Source: Arachnopeziza araneosa (lineage: Eukaryota > Ascomycota > Leotiomycetes > Helotiales > Arachnopezizaceae). Taken from it: a DNA stretch of 64,000 nt. The notes beneath the pieces were generated by a model. That model made no database searches. It saw only the letters and a program-made list of their open reading frames with translations, and was not told the DNA's origin. Numbering within the stretch: position 1 is the stretch's first letter; each line of letters begins with the position of its first letter. The DNA is taken from the NCBI GenBank assembly GCA_003988855.1, contig QYAI01000006.1, forward strand, positions 1 to 64,000. The letters run 5' to 3'. Made by a program: the position numbers and the translations under genes. This document shows, one piece after another, positions 1-9,237 of the stretch.

Positions 1-21
1 CCCCCCCCCCCCCCCCCCCCC
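1..21. repeat. Homopolymer C tract at window edge
   Basis: The window opens with an uninterrupted run of 21 C. It precedes ordinary sequence and has no coding meaning here. Such runs can be real poly-C microsatellites or artefacts next to an assembly gap; the sequence alone does not decide. Confidence 0.9.
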
Positions 22-330
22 TGGCACGCCAACCCCATATCACATGATCCTTTAAACAACAATCAACACCGAGCGACGCTCGGAAGTTGAGAGATCAGAC
101 GCTCTGGTGAATCCAAGACATAGCCTGACATCAGATCGGTCCTGAAATTAAGCAAATCTTCCTTCTCCACACCTATTCTAGGCGAATCGATCTTCGACAT
201 GTCCGAGAGGCCCGAAGTGGTTCATGTCCTCGGCACTCAGTTGGCATTTGTGACGCCGAGTGGTGTTGATACGAAAGCAGATCTTGCTTCTCACGGCTGG
301 AATGGAATGCATATACTGACGCGTCGATAG

Positions 331-1551
331 TGTGATGAGACAAGACCAGTGTGCGGCAGTTGCAACAGACACGAAGTTCCCTGTGTATACGTCAATCCAG
401 CACCACCTTCGAAATTAACAGTCCAGAAAGGTACAAGCAGTGGCTCCAGTTCGCCCGAGAGACAGAAACCCATACCTCTGGACACACTAGGAGACCCCAT
501 CATCCCCTTCCCACTTCTCCAGTATGACCAAGTCGAAGCTCTTCGACAACCCATGGACATCTCGGAATCGGTAACTCTACCAGATAGTGATGATGCCATC
601 GCGTTCAACATGCCTGAGTGCAAGTCTCGCCGCAAGTTAGAGCTTCGCCTTCTTCAGAACTTCATAGAAAACACGAGCCAGACTTTCTCTGCTTGCCATA
701 GTCCAGCTGTACGACATGCATGGTCAGTTGATGTACCGAAGCTAGCCCTTGAGCACGACAACCTGCTTTATGAGATGTTCGCAATCTCCGCTCTACACCT
801 GCTCAAATCAGAACCCAACAACTCCGAATTGATTGTCGCCAGAGAAGCCTATTTAGGCCTCTCATTACGTGAGCATCGCCAAGCAGTTTCTCAACTGCAG
901 TCTCAAAGCGCGGATGCCGTGTGCTTCACGTCGAGTCTTGTGTTCATCGACTGCTTTGCATCTATACAAGACCGCTTACTCATCCCGTATATGCCGCCCA
1001 TGCATTGGCTGCAGATGGCTCGAGGCGCTGGGTCTGTTTTCAGCATCGCCTTGAATGCCATCAACAACTTCGAGACTTCTGCCGTGCATGCCATAGTCAG
1101 CGCGGAACCAAATCTTTGTGACGAGGATTCACTGTTCTCGTCACGCAACAGAGAGGGTCCCCTACAGGAATTGTTGATCCACGAGAGGCAGAGCGAGCTC
1201 TGGGATCTGGAGACAAGTCAGGCATATGAAAGAACCTTGAGCTACATCGGAGGCATGGGACTTATCATGAAGGACAACTACCACATCCTAGCTGTTGCTC
1301 GAGTGCTAATGGCTTTCGCTCTCATGGTCCCGATCAAATTTGTCGAGCTCGTCGAAGAGTGCCGGCCAAGGGCCTTGGTCATACTGGCTCATTACTTTGC
1401 TCTTGCTGCGAGCATGAACGAAATATGGTGGATTGGGAATGTAGCCCAAAGAGAGATCGAGGCCATTGCTGCAATCCTGCCACCCCAGTGGCAGGCTGCT
1501 ATGGTGGCGCCGCTTGCAGCAGTTGCATCGGTGCCTGTCGCAGTTGCGTAG
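331..1551 (+). CDS. Zn2Cys6 transcription factor, UPC2-like, 5' exon missing
   Basis: The frame opens directly after an intron end (branch-like ATACTGACG near 313-321, acceptor GATAG ending at 330). It begins with the third to sixth cysteines of a fungal zinc cluster, CDETRPVCGSCNRHEVPC. The remaining ~380 residues match the UPC2/DUF3468 style regulator, including a C-terminal 'RPRALVILAHYFALA' segment and a WW pair typical of that family. The first half of the zinc cluster (CxxCxxxxxxK) should lie in an upstream exon. I searched bases 1-330 in all plus frames and found no convincing CxxC exon, so the gene is either incomplete here or damaged at its 5' end. It lies next to the glycosyltransferase/P450/cyclase set and could be their regulator; UPC2 relatives govern sterol genes, so a triterpenoid role is plausible but inferred. 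Confidence 0.75.
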   Translation, partial: CDETRPVCGSCNRHEVPCVYVNPAPPSKLTVQKGTSSGSSSPERQKPIPLDTLGDPIIPFPLLQYDQVEALRQPMDISESVTLPDSDDAIAFNMPECKSRRKLELRLLQNFIENTSQTFSACHSPAVRHAWSVDVPKLALEHDNLLYEMFAISALHLLKSEPNNSELIVAREAYLGLSLREHRQAVSQLQSQSADAVCFTSSLVFIDCFASIQDRLLIPYMPPMHWLQMARGAGSVFSIALNAINNFETSAVHAIVSAEPNLCDEDSLFSSRNREGPLQELLIHERQSELWDLETSQAYERTLSYIGGMGLIMKDNYHILAVARVLMAFALMVPIKFVELVEECRPRALVILAHYFALAASMNEIWWIGNVAQREIEAIAAILPPQWQAAMVAPLAAVASVPVAVA

Positions 1552-3007
1552 AGCGTGGTTTTTGTTGCAATTTTCCTAGGCTCGGATGTCACGAATGATG
1601 TTCATTGGTATACCAGGCGTTGGTGGTTTTCTGAGATTGATGTTCGATCTTTATTGAAGGACGCTTTGCACATTACCATGAATGAATTCACAACTAGAAT
1701 TACTGTACCCCCTGGTGATTTAGAACTTAACTATCCATTATCTCGGCAAGCTCTGTAAATTTGTTTGCTTCTCCGATCTAGTAACTGGTAAAAGATTTAC
1801 CATTGTTGAAGCGTTGTTAAACCCCAACTATCAACGGGCTTGTATCCTTTCGAAATAGACCATAGAAATGAGATATATGTGATTGAACGTCGGGTTTGTG
1901 AAGATGTGTTGACGGAATGAATAAACCAAGTTGAAGATGAGTCAAGTGTAGAATGGTTGGTAACAAAAATCGAGGTAGCAATTGGAAAATGTAAGCAGAA
2001 CAGGAAAGGTGTGATAACTAAGATGAGAAAGGGGAGTCGCAAGCCGCACGATATGGGATGAAGGCAAGAGAGACATGAGAGCGAGAGCGAGAGTAGTAGT
2101 ATGGGCGAGCAGGAGCAGGAGAAAGAGCAGCGGGGAGACGAAGGGGATAGGTAGGAAGAGGGACGAATGGCCTTGGATGATCTCGTTAATAGCGGAAAAG
2201 ATAGTTGGACGACTTCTCTTCGTGCCAGTGATATGATCGTTGAAGATGCCTAGCAACAGAATCGTGAGATGCTGACAGGAAAGCCAAAGGAGATTTGGCA
2301 CGTGACCGTCTATGCCAGATAATTTGCGCCAGATTTCAACATATGTAGTTACCAGAAGCCTAGAATTATAAAATATTATCTACCCAGAGTAGTTTCCTTG
2401 AGTGAGCCTTCTTTGATAGAAATTCGGTCACATGATGCTCTAAAGCAGCGGCCTCCTTCCTTGTAACGGCGACACACAATCTCCTTTCGAAGCCAAAAGG
2501 CAGTCACGGGTCAACATCACCTGCACATCTTAAGTTTCTTTGCTGAGCACAGTATCATTTACAATTGCTTTCATTCCTACAAAGATATTAAGTTTTCAAA
2601 TCAAGTGCGATATTGCCCTGTTCAACAAGTAGAGCTTATGGCTTATTTTACGTTGGAGACTTCTTGATGTTCTTTCTCGAACCTCGGCAATTTTTTCGTC
2701 CATCAAATTTTCATAAGTACCTACCAATTTGAGTAGGTAGGTAAGGTAGGTGGTGGAACACCGCCATGCTACAGAGCCTGTGAACAGAGAATCCAGTTCT
2801 CAGCTCAAAGCGAGGACTTCTACGTTTCAAATTGCTAGAATGTTACATCTCAAGGAAGGCGACGAATTGCATTTTCATATCACAACGTAGGTCGGGGAGA
2901 CAAACTCGACCAAGACGATTTGGTCAGATGATAGGCGTATACTTTTCTCGACCAGGATTGATTGAATTGGAGCGACTACCTTCTGCTATACTTATAAGAG
3001 ACAATCT
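1552..3007. other. Intergenic, no supported gene
   Basis: This is the space between the regulator stop and the glycosyltransferase stop. It contains a purine-rich stretch (about 2050-2165, many GAGAG/GAGCG units) and a short GTAGGTAGGTAAGGTAGG tract near 2733-2752. Open frames here are low-complexity complements of the purine tract. No gene or RNA was recognised. Confidence 0.5.
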
Positions 3008-4201
3008 CTACTCATCGGATCTTGGAGCGCCAACCACCTCAAGAACACCACCGTTCAGCACCGCTCCTTCAAAGGTTGGGAAGACCTTCTTCTCCAAAGG
3101 GTTCTTCTGCTCATAATGTACGCCAGCCCATCGAAGGTACTCAGCCCAAGTTCCCTTCTCGTTATCCTTACCCCAGTTCTCCTTGCTATCCCAAATTTCA
3201 CTCAGGTATTCTCTTCCAGGTGTCGGCAAACCGTGACTAACTTTCATCGTAGAACTCACACTCAAAACACCTTGGACAAACGCCTCAGCCTCCTTCCACT
3301 TCTCACCATGCTCAACATCTTCCTTCTTCTCGCATAGCAGGTTGAATTGCTTGCGTCCATCCCACATTGTGATTCTTTGCGCCCAATACACCTCTTTCAC
3401 GCAATCGAACATGAGGACCTTCTCTTGGAAGTACTTAGGACCGTCCCAACCGATAGCTGGATCAACCACGTGTCTCAGTCTTTCAAGACAAAAGACTTGG
3501 GCAATGTAATCGACGAATTGCGCGTACATGAACGGCGGTCGCTTGCCTTCTCTGGCTTGCGGCTCGTATTTGGGCAGGTGAGCCAGTAGAGGGTTTTGAT
3601 TCATCCCCTTGGTGGTTGTTTGACCTTCCCACACCTTAACGAAAGTCTCATGCCAATATTTGACGCACAAGTTTCCCTTCCTGGCCGCAATAAAGCCATT
3701 GAATATCATCGCGATGGTTGGAGAGAAAGTGACCATGAATCCAGCGAATTCATATGGCGTGTTGGGATCAGAGAGCTCATTCCAGCAGAGGTCATCTAAG
3801 CCTCGGAACAAGAAGAATCCGACATCGAGCCAAACCCCTCCATACAAGTACAACAATGGAAGTCGTACAAGATCCGCCGTATGCGGCCCAACATGTGGTC
3901 CTCCCATAGTTTTCTTGTTGAATGTCTCGGGGAAGAATGAGGAGTCGACATATTTGGAGACATGAACGTCAGAGCCCTCTACGAGATCGAGGACATGAAC
4001 TGTCCAGGAAGGACCTAGACGACGCACCCATGAAATCATATTGCGTTGATTCCATGGTGGAGAGGCAGCAAGGCCTTTGTCCCAGAAAGCCCAGACATTA
4101 CGCTCATTTGGATTAGGTTCTTTGTATCGCTGCAGAGAAGCCAAGATCTCTGCATCGGTACGAGTATCATCGACGCTGTTGTAGGGGGTGATGGAACCCA
4201 T
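3008..4201 (-). CDS. Capsular-polysaccharide-synthesis-type glycosyltransferase
   Basis: This is a single exon of 397 aa. The diagnostic block is HTADLVRLPLLYLYGGVWLD followed by VG (residues 107-128) with the acidic residue D126, as in Caps_synth/GT32-like nucleotide-sugar transferases. A second acidic pair follows in RGLDDLCW (133-140). There is no signal peptide or membrane segment, so the enzyme is probably cytosolic or peripheral. The ATG at 4201 starts a continuous frame with 'MGSITPYN'. It shares strand with the P450 upstream (627 bp apart) and belongs to the same gene group as the hopene cyclase. The inferred role is transfer of a sugar onto the hydroxylated triterpenoid. Fungal members of this family are often found in secondary-metabolite loci. 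The acceptor and donor sugar cannot be read from sequence. Confidence 0.85.
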   Translation of the reverse strand: MGSITPYNSVDDTRTDAEILASLQRYKEPNPNERNVWAFWDKGLAASPPWNQRNMISWVRRLGPSWTVHVLDLVEGSDVHVSKYVDSSFFPETFNKKTMGGPHVGPHTADLVRLPLLYLYGGVWLDVGFFLFRGLDDLCWNELSDPNTPYEFAGFMVTFSPTIAMIFNGFIAARKGNLCVKYWHETFVKVWEGQTTTKGMNQNPLLAHLPKYEPQAREGKRPPFMYAQFVDYIAQVFCLERLRHVVDPAIGWDGPKYFQEKVLMFDCVKEVYWAQRITMWDGRKQFNLLCEKKEDVEHGEKWKEAEAFVQGVLSVSSTMKVSHGLPTPGREYLSEIWDSKENWGKDNEKGTWAEYLRWAGVHYEQKNPLEKKVFPTFEGAVLNGGVLEVVGAPRSDE

Positions 4202-4828
4202 TTCGATTTATTTTCTTGGAAAAAGTACAATGTAGTGATAGTGAAGCAGAGAAGTGATGCTCAATGAAGTGCAAGAAATCACAGGCAGAGCGGCGATTTT
4301 TGAGGCACACGGATTTGAGCCTTGCAGCGGTTTGTTTACATTCCGAAGGGAGATCATCTTGACGTAGGAAATCCCTTGCGAGAGCGGGTTTACGATGCTC
4401 TGCATATCATGGTTCAAGGAGGTCGAAGGGATTCATGTCGGAAACATGGTTGAGCGGAAACGAAAGCGAGCGCTAATAAACGAGGAATTTGGAGGAGCGA
4501 ATGTAAGCTGATCTCATTGCGGACCCAGCGACCGAAGCACGGAAGATCATTATAGTGGCTCTATTAGTGCCGCTGCTATAACTGGAGATAAGCAGGGCAT
4601 AACCAAGAGTGCAAGGGAAGAGGAAGGGGTGGGGGTGAGGCTCGGATCGACAGGGTCTACGGAACTGTGGAGGTGGTGCCGCGGTGCTCACCCATGCCAC
4701 AGAAGGACGAATAGCGATCTGCACGGTTGCGATTGAAGGAATTTATTGGTGTGTACTCAATTTAGTGTCATATTTCTCTAACTCTAATTCAAGTGTTACA
4801 GGTTCCATCAACTAATCTTTGCGTTATT
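4202..4828. other. Intergenic; promoter region of the glycosyltransferase
   Basis: This 627 bp lies between the glycosyltransferase start and the P450 stop on the same strand. No open frame with family resemblance and no clear TATA element was found. Confidence 0.5.
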
Positions 4829-6428
4829 CTAATTCTTGACCTCCTGTCCTTCCCTCACAAGATCAATAACAACTCCATTCTCGTTTGAGATATTCAACCC
4901 GAAATGTTCCTTCCAGGCCCGGTCATCACGATTGTTGATGCTGGAGAATGACTGGATAAGACGAACAGCAACATGGGAAGCTTCAGTTATAGCGATGTTC
5001 TGGCCTGGACAAGCTCTTGGCCCCAAGTTGAATGGAAGGTATCCCAAGAGGGAGTTTGCTGTGATGTTTTCCCACCGCTCTGGAATGAAATCATGAGCAT
5101 CCTTGCCGAAAGTCTCGAAGCTGCGATGAGTTGCCCACGAGGAGAAAACTACTCTCTGGCCTTTCTTCACCAAGACGGCGGAATTTCCATCAGGTCCTCC
5201 GCCTACTGGAAGAGTTGTGTCCTTATTTGCGGTTCTGGCGTTGAATGGAACAGGTGGGTAAACTCGCATGGCTAAGATTAAAGGAATCAGTAACGGAGTA
5301 AAGCGCTGGAATGGAGTACTAACATTCATTGAAGACATATCGCAAATATGTTAAGCTCTTCAATTGCTCGAACGTTGGCCTTTCATGTCCAATTTTCTCC
5401 AAGATTTCTGCCCGAACTTTCTGGTACACCCGTGGATTGCGAGCGAGTAAGAAGAAGCAGTTGGAAAGAAGACTGTTCACAGAGTCGATTGCGGCAACCA
5501 TGATAGTTGTGGCACCATCTCTAAGCTCCTCAACCTCGGTAGTGTTGGCTGTCAGACCTCGAAGGAGGTTGAAACCAGCTGGTTCCGTGTCGTCTTTTGA
5601 ATCTTTTTCCATTGAACCGTTCTTGAGATCCTGCTCTCTCTTTTCCAAAACCCGCTGGATACGCTTCTCGACATATCGATGGACATCCTTGCAGTTTTTG
5701 TAGAACCTTTTCCTACTAAGCAGAGCAGCGGCTGGGCCAAGGAATCCATCCCGAGCCATGATCTTCTTGACGTATAGCAGAGCTTCGACGAACTCCTTCT
5801 TCTCTTCGGTTTGTGTGGGAGAGAGACAGTTGACACTATCACCCATAGCGAACTCGGAGGTGATATCCAAGAATAGCTTAAGGAACAAAGGCTGAATGTC
5901 GAAAGCAGTTCCTGCCGGGGGAATCTTGGCCAAAAACTCTTGGATGTGTCCCTCATGCATCTCCAAATCTACAATCGAGCGAGTGTTGGAAAATTGTCCT
6001 CGGTAGACGTCTCTTGCGACTTTCCATTCTTGGCCATCGACTGCGAATATTCCATGTGCTGTGATAGGTCGGAAGAGAGCAGCTCGTACACTCGAAGCGT
6101 CGTAGTCTACGAATCTCGACATCAAGACATGCTTGATGTTTTTGGGATGGCAGGTGAAGAAGACTCTCTGAGTCGCGATGCGCGAAGCGAAAGTGTTCCC
6201 ATATTTCTGGAAAAGTTCGATTGTGTTGTCAAGCGCTGTGTGGTTCATAATATGTCGAGTCGAAGAGATAATCTTTTGGAATCCGAACAAGTCATATGGA
6301 TACTCGATTGGGGCTGGTTTGCAGCCATGAAGTTTCGCAAGTTTTCGAGTTTCGCGCCATCGGCCGACGAAGTGAATGCCTTGGATGAAGGCAACGACGC
6401 CCACAAATGTAAGAATGAGAAGAATCAT
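4829..6428 (-). CDS. Cytochrome P450, CYP52-like, two exons
   Basis: Exons are 6428-5324 and 5271-4829, with a 52-nt intron (GTTAGT donor, TTAG acceptor), giving 515 aa. The N-terminal hydrophobic anchor is about residues 1-18, followed by a CYP52-type 'RKLAKLHGC' linker. The splice restores the K-helix ExxR as E368-S-M-R371, followed by VYPPVP. PERW precedes the heme loop FNLGPRACPG, with ligand Cys456. The I-helix is unusual: AAIDSVNS instead of the usual AGRDTTA, so the acid-alcohol pair is D-S. The enzyme is ER-anchored and probably hydroxylates a lipid. It sits between the sugar transferase and the squalene-hopene cyclase, so a hopane hydroxylase is the natural inference; family members otherwise omega-hydroxylate alkanes and fatty acids. 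Confidence 0.93.
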
Positions 6429-9237
6429 GGTGGTTGAGGACGCAGTTGAATCGCAGGAGAAAGATCAGGAAGGATGAAGATGTTCAGGAGAACAAATGCC
6501 GTGTAATTATGCCTTCTTTTTTATCACCAAGCCGGCATCTAATTGTGTTCAGGAGCAAGAGGACGAAGCGACATCTATAATACCAACATTATCCTCAACC
6601 ATACTGAATATTTTAACAGATCCAACTGCTCGTTTAGTCACAAGCGAGCGAGAGCGAGAGCGACAAGGACAAGCAAACAGAACTGGTACCTGCATCCCCA
6701 CGTTAACGAAAGGAGTTCGGTGGCCTGATGATGGACATGTATGGGACTCGAGTTCACTAAAGTTGAAAATGGAGAGCAGATTGGCTAAGGAATAATATCC
6801 TTGAGAAGATCAATTTGATCTGCATCTTGAGTCGCCCGGGCTGGCAGCAAGCTAATGCAAGCGCTAGTAGGCCGTCGACACGAGCAAGGACCATGCCGGC
6901 TTCGAACATGCGTCGCCGTGACGATCTCATCCTTCAGCCTCGTCAGCCTTACGGTATCGCCTATCACGACGCGGGAAGTCAACTACAAATGGATGGGCAG
7001 CCATCACGAACGGCACGGCTCAGGGTGGGGGATCCCCGATTGCGCACTTTCTGCAAGATCTTGAATCCTCGGGACCTTCCTATTGAGAGATGCTCGATGC
7101 CGAAGCTTGAAATCCTTCGACGTTTCTCTACATCCGACAGTATCTACCTTCAAACGCCGCCATACTTCAGATGAAGCCAAGTAGTTAGGAACTGATCACC
7201 GCGGTATTGGAATACGAATAGCGTGTCCTGATAAGTTGACTGCCCCACTTCAGCAGCCTACCCTCCATACCCGACTGCGTTGGTTCTGCGCGCCACGCCA
7301 TGACGCAATTCGCTCGCGGTCTTCGCCTCGGATACTGGACCTACATTTGGACGTTTATTGACGATAGCTTCGATTCTACCTGGCAAAATCAGCCTACCTT
7401 CACTCTTACCCTTCTGATTCTATTCTTGGTTGACTGCCGCACCTCCTCGTATCTTTGTGCTAAGACTGGTCAGACGTAATGGTTATGATTCACTCTTTGT
7501 CCTTGCCCCCATTATGTCATATTTCGTGGTCTGACTACACGGCCAAGCCTGGGGAATGGCCCGATTCAATGTCGCTCTCTCCATGAGCCGCCCGGTTGAA
7601 CCTTCAAGGGCGTCCGGCAGTCTCGTTTCCTGTGCATCTCTTGAAGCCGAGATCTCTCTAGAGGCTTCGCTAAAAATGCTTATTTTTGAAACGAGGTTCA
7701 GGATTGTGTTCCTAATACTGTATCGATTAAGGGCTGAACCTGTTGTATAGGCTAGCTCGGTGCAGTTAAAGGCGCTTAGACGAAGATCCCATTTTTAAAT
7801 CCTTCGGCCGTGGGAAATACCGATTCTCGTCTGTAATTTCTTATCTCGTACTTCTTTGCTTGCTATGACGGCAGTTTGCTTCCGTTATGGCGTATCGCGA
7901 TCGCTTGCATTTTATTACCACACGTTGATATCCTAACGTCTGTTCATTTGTTACCTTTCGTTATAAAGATTGTCTTTGCATGATACTTAGGTTCTTGCCT
8001 AGTAGATAGGGATTCTACGATCCCGAAGACCAAGTTACCCCGTCTTACTTCTAAGATGCTTATATCTAATAAGCATTTGCTGCTACGTTGACCAAACTTC
8101 TCTAGCGTCCTTTTGAGTTTAGTTTGGCTCATTTTTTCAGATGGTGGATCAACTGCTGACCCGCAGCTGCCTGTCGATCTGGCAACTCTATCCGTGACGG
8201 AGCACTTGCTTAGGGTAGCCATCGGGTAAGCCGCCACACCTAAATCAGATGTGGGCACCCTTCTTTGATACATCGATTGGACGCCTCGTGTACCGAGGTG
8301 GGTGGGCTTACAACCAATGTTGTAGACTTCTTTCTGAAAACTGGTCAGACAGAGCGGCATTTTCAAGTCATGGGCTTACTCCTAGGCTAGCCATGCTTGC
8401 ATAAAAGTATTGGAGCTCACAATTCATTCCCAATTCATTCCCACTTCCCGTTGCAATCTCATCCATCGTACGATGGAATGCATATCAACGCTTCATGTAC
8501 GTCTGTGCCACTTCTTAGTCTTCGTGGCTTCTAGCGGCTCCTCGTGGGAAAACGCCTCTGCTATATGGAGGAGATCGCTTATGTCTTTACAGCGCCCTAC
8601 ACGTAGGCTTGCACCTCTACATGCACAGTTTCGGACTGCAGGGATAGAGAATGTCTTAAGATAACGTAGGAGGCTTGGGATATCGCAACCATGTCCTCGA
8701 CATGCAGAGTGGCACCTGCTAGTGGCTTGCCGATGGCGGTACGGGATAATTCGGGACTAAGGGAAGCATTTTTTAGTGTTCTTAGCGGTTTCTGGTACCT
8801 TTCTGCATCTAAATCCTTCCAGATACTACTGTTACATCAAAAAGTTTAGATGATGACGCGGGATACAGAGGGAGTGGTTTGGTGTTCACGCTAAGTAGCA
8901 TAGCTTAGTAAACTCTACCGAGATACGAGCAATGGCCATCATGTTAGGGGATGGACTCTTCCTATCCATTGACGATCGCCGATGGGTTTGATGCCGAACC
9001 TTGACAGACCTCGTTCCCGAATATTGAAATGCTCGTTCCCTGAAACATGTGGCTATCAAGGTTCATCAAAAATTGGTAACGTCCTTGACACATCTGACAG
9101 TTTTTCGGCATGGGGCTAAAGCTTTCCTCTTCATTGCAACTGCTCATCCAAGTCACTCACATCAACCTTTATGCAAAAAGAGCAGATTTCTAAGCCTTTG
9201 CGTTCACTTGTCAACGTTGAATTATCCACAGATCAAC
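6429..9237. other. 2.8-kb divergent intergenic region between P450 and cyclase
   Basis: This region separates the divergent P450 and hopene cyclase genes and must hold both promoters. It is much longer than the 400-600 bp gaps elsewhere in the group. Around 6640-6670 there is a GAGCGAGAGCGAGAG tract. The part from about 7200 to 8900 looks like non-coding, possibly decayed repeat DNA with many short broken frames on both strands. I recognise no gene there. Confidence 0.5.

Noticed and set aside
1942..2301. 119-codon minus-strand frame rich in Leu/Ser
   Set aside because: It is the complement of a purine-rich GAGAG tract; apparent hydrophobicity comes from the simple repeat.
7944..8366. 140-codon minus-strand frame between P450 and cyclase
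   Set aside because: It has a vague look of a repeat-derived peptide but no recognisable transposase or reverse-transcriptase motif; not enough to call a mobile element.
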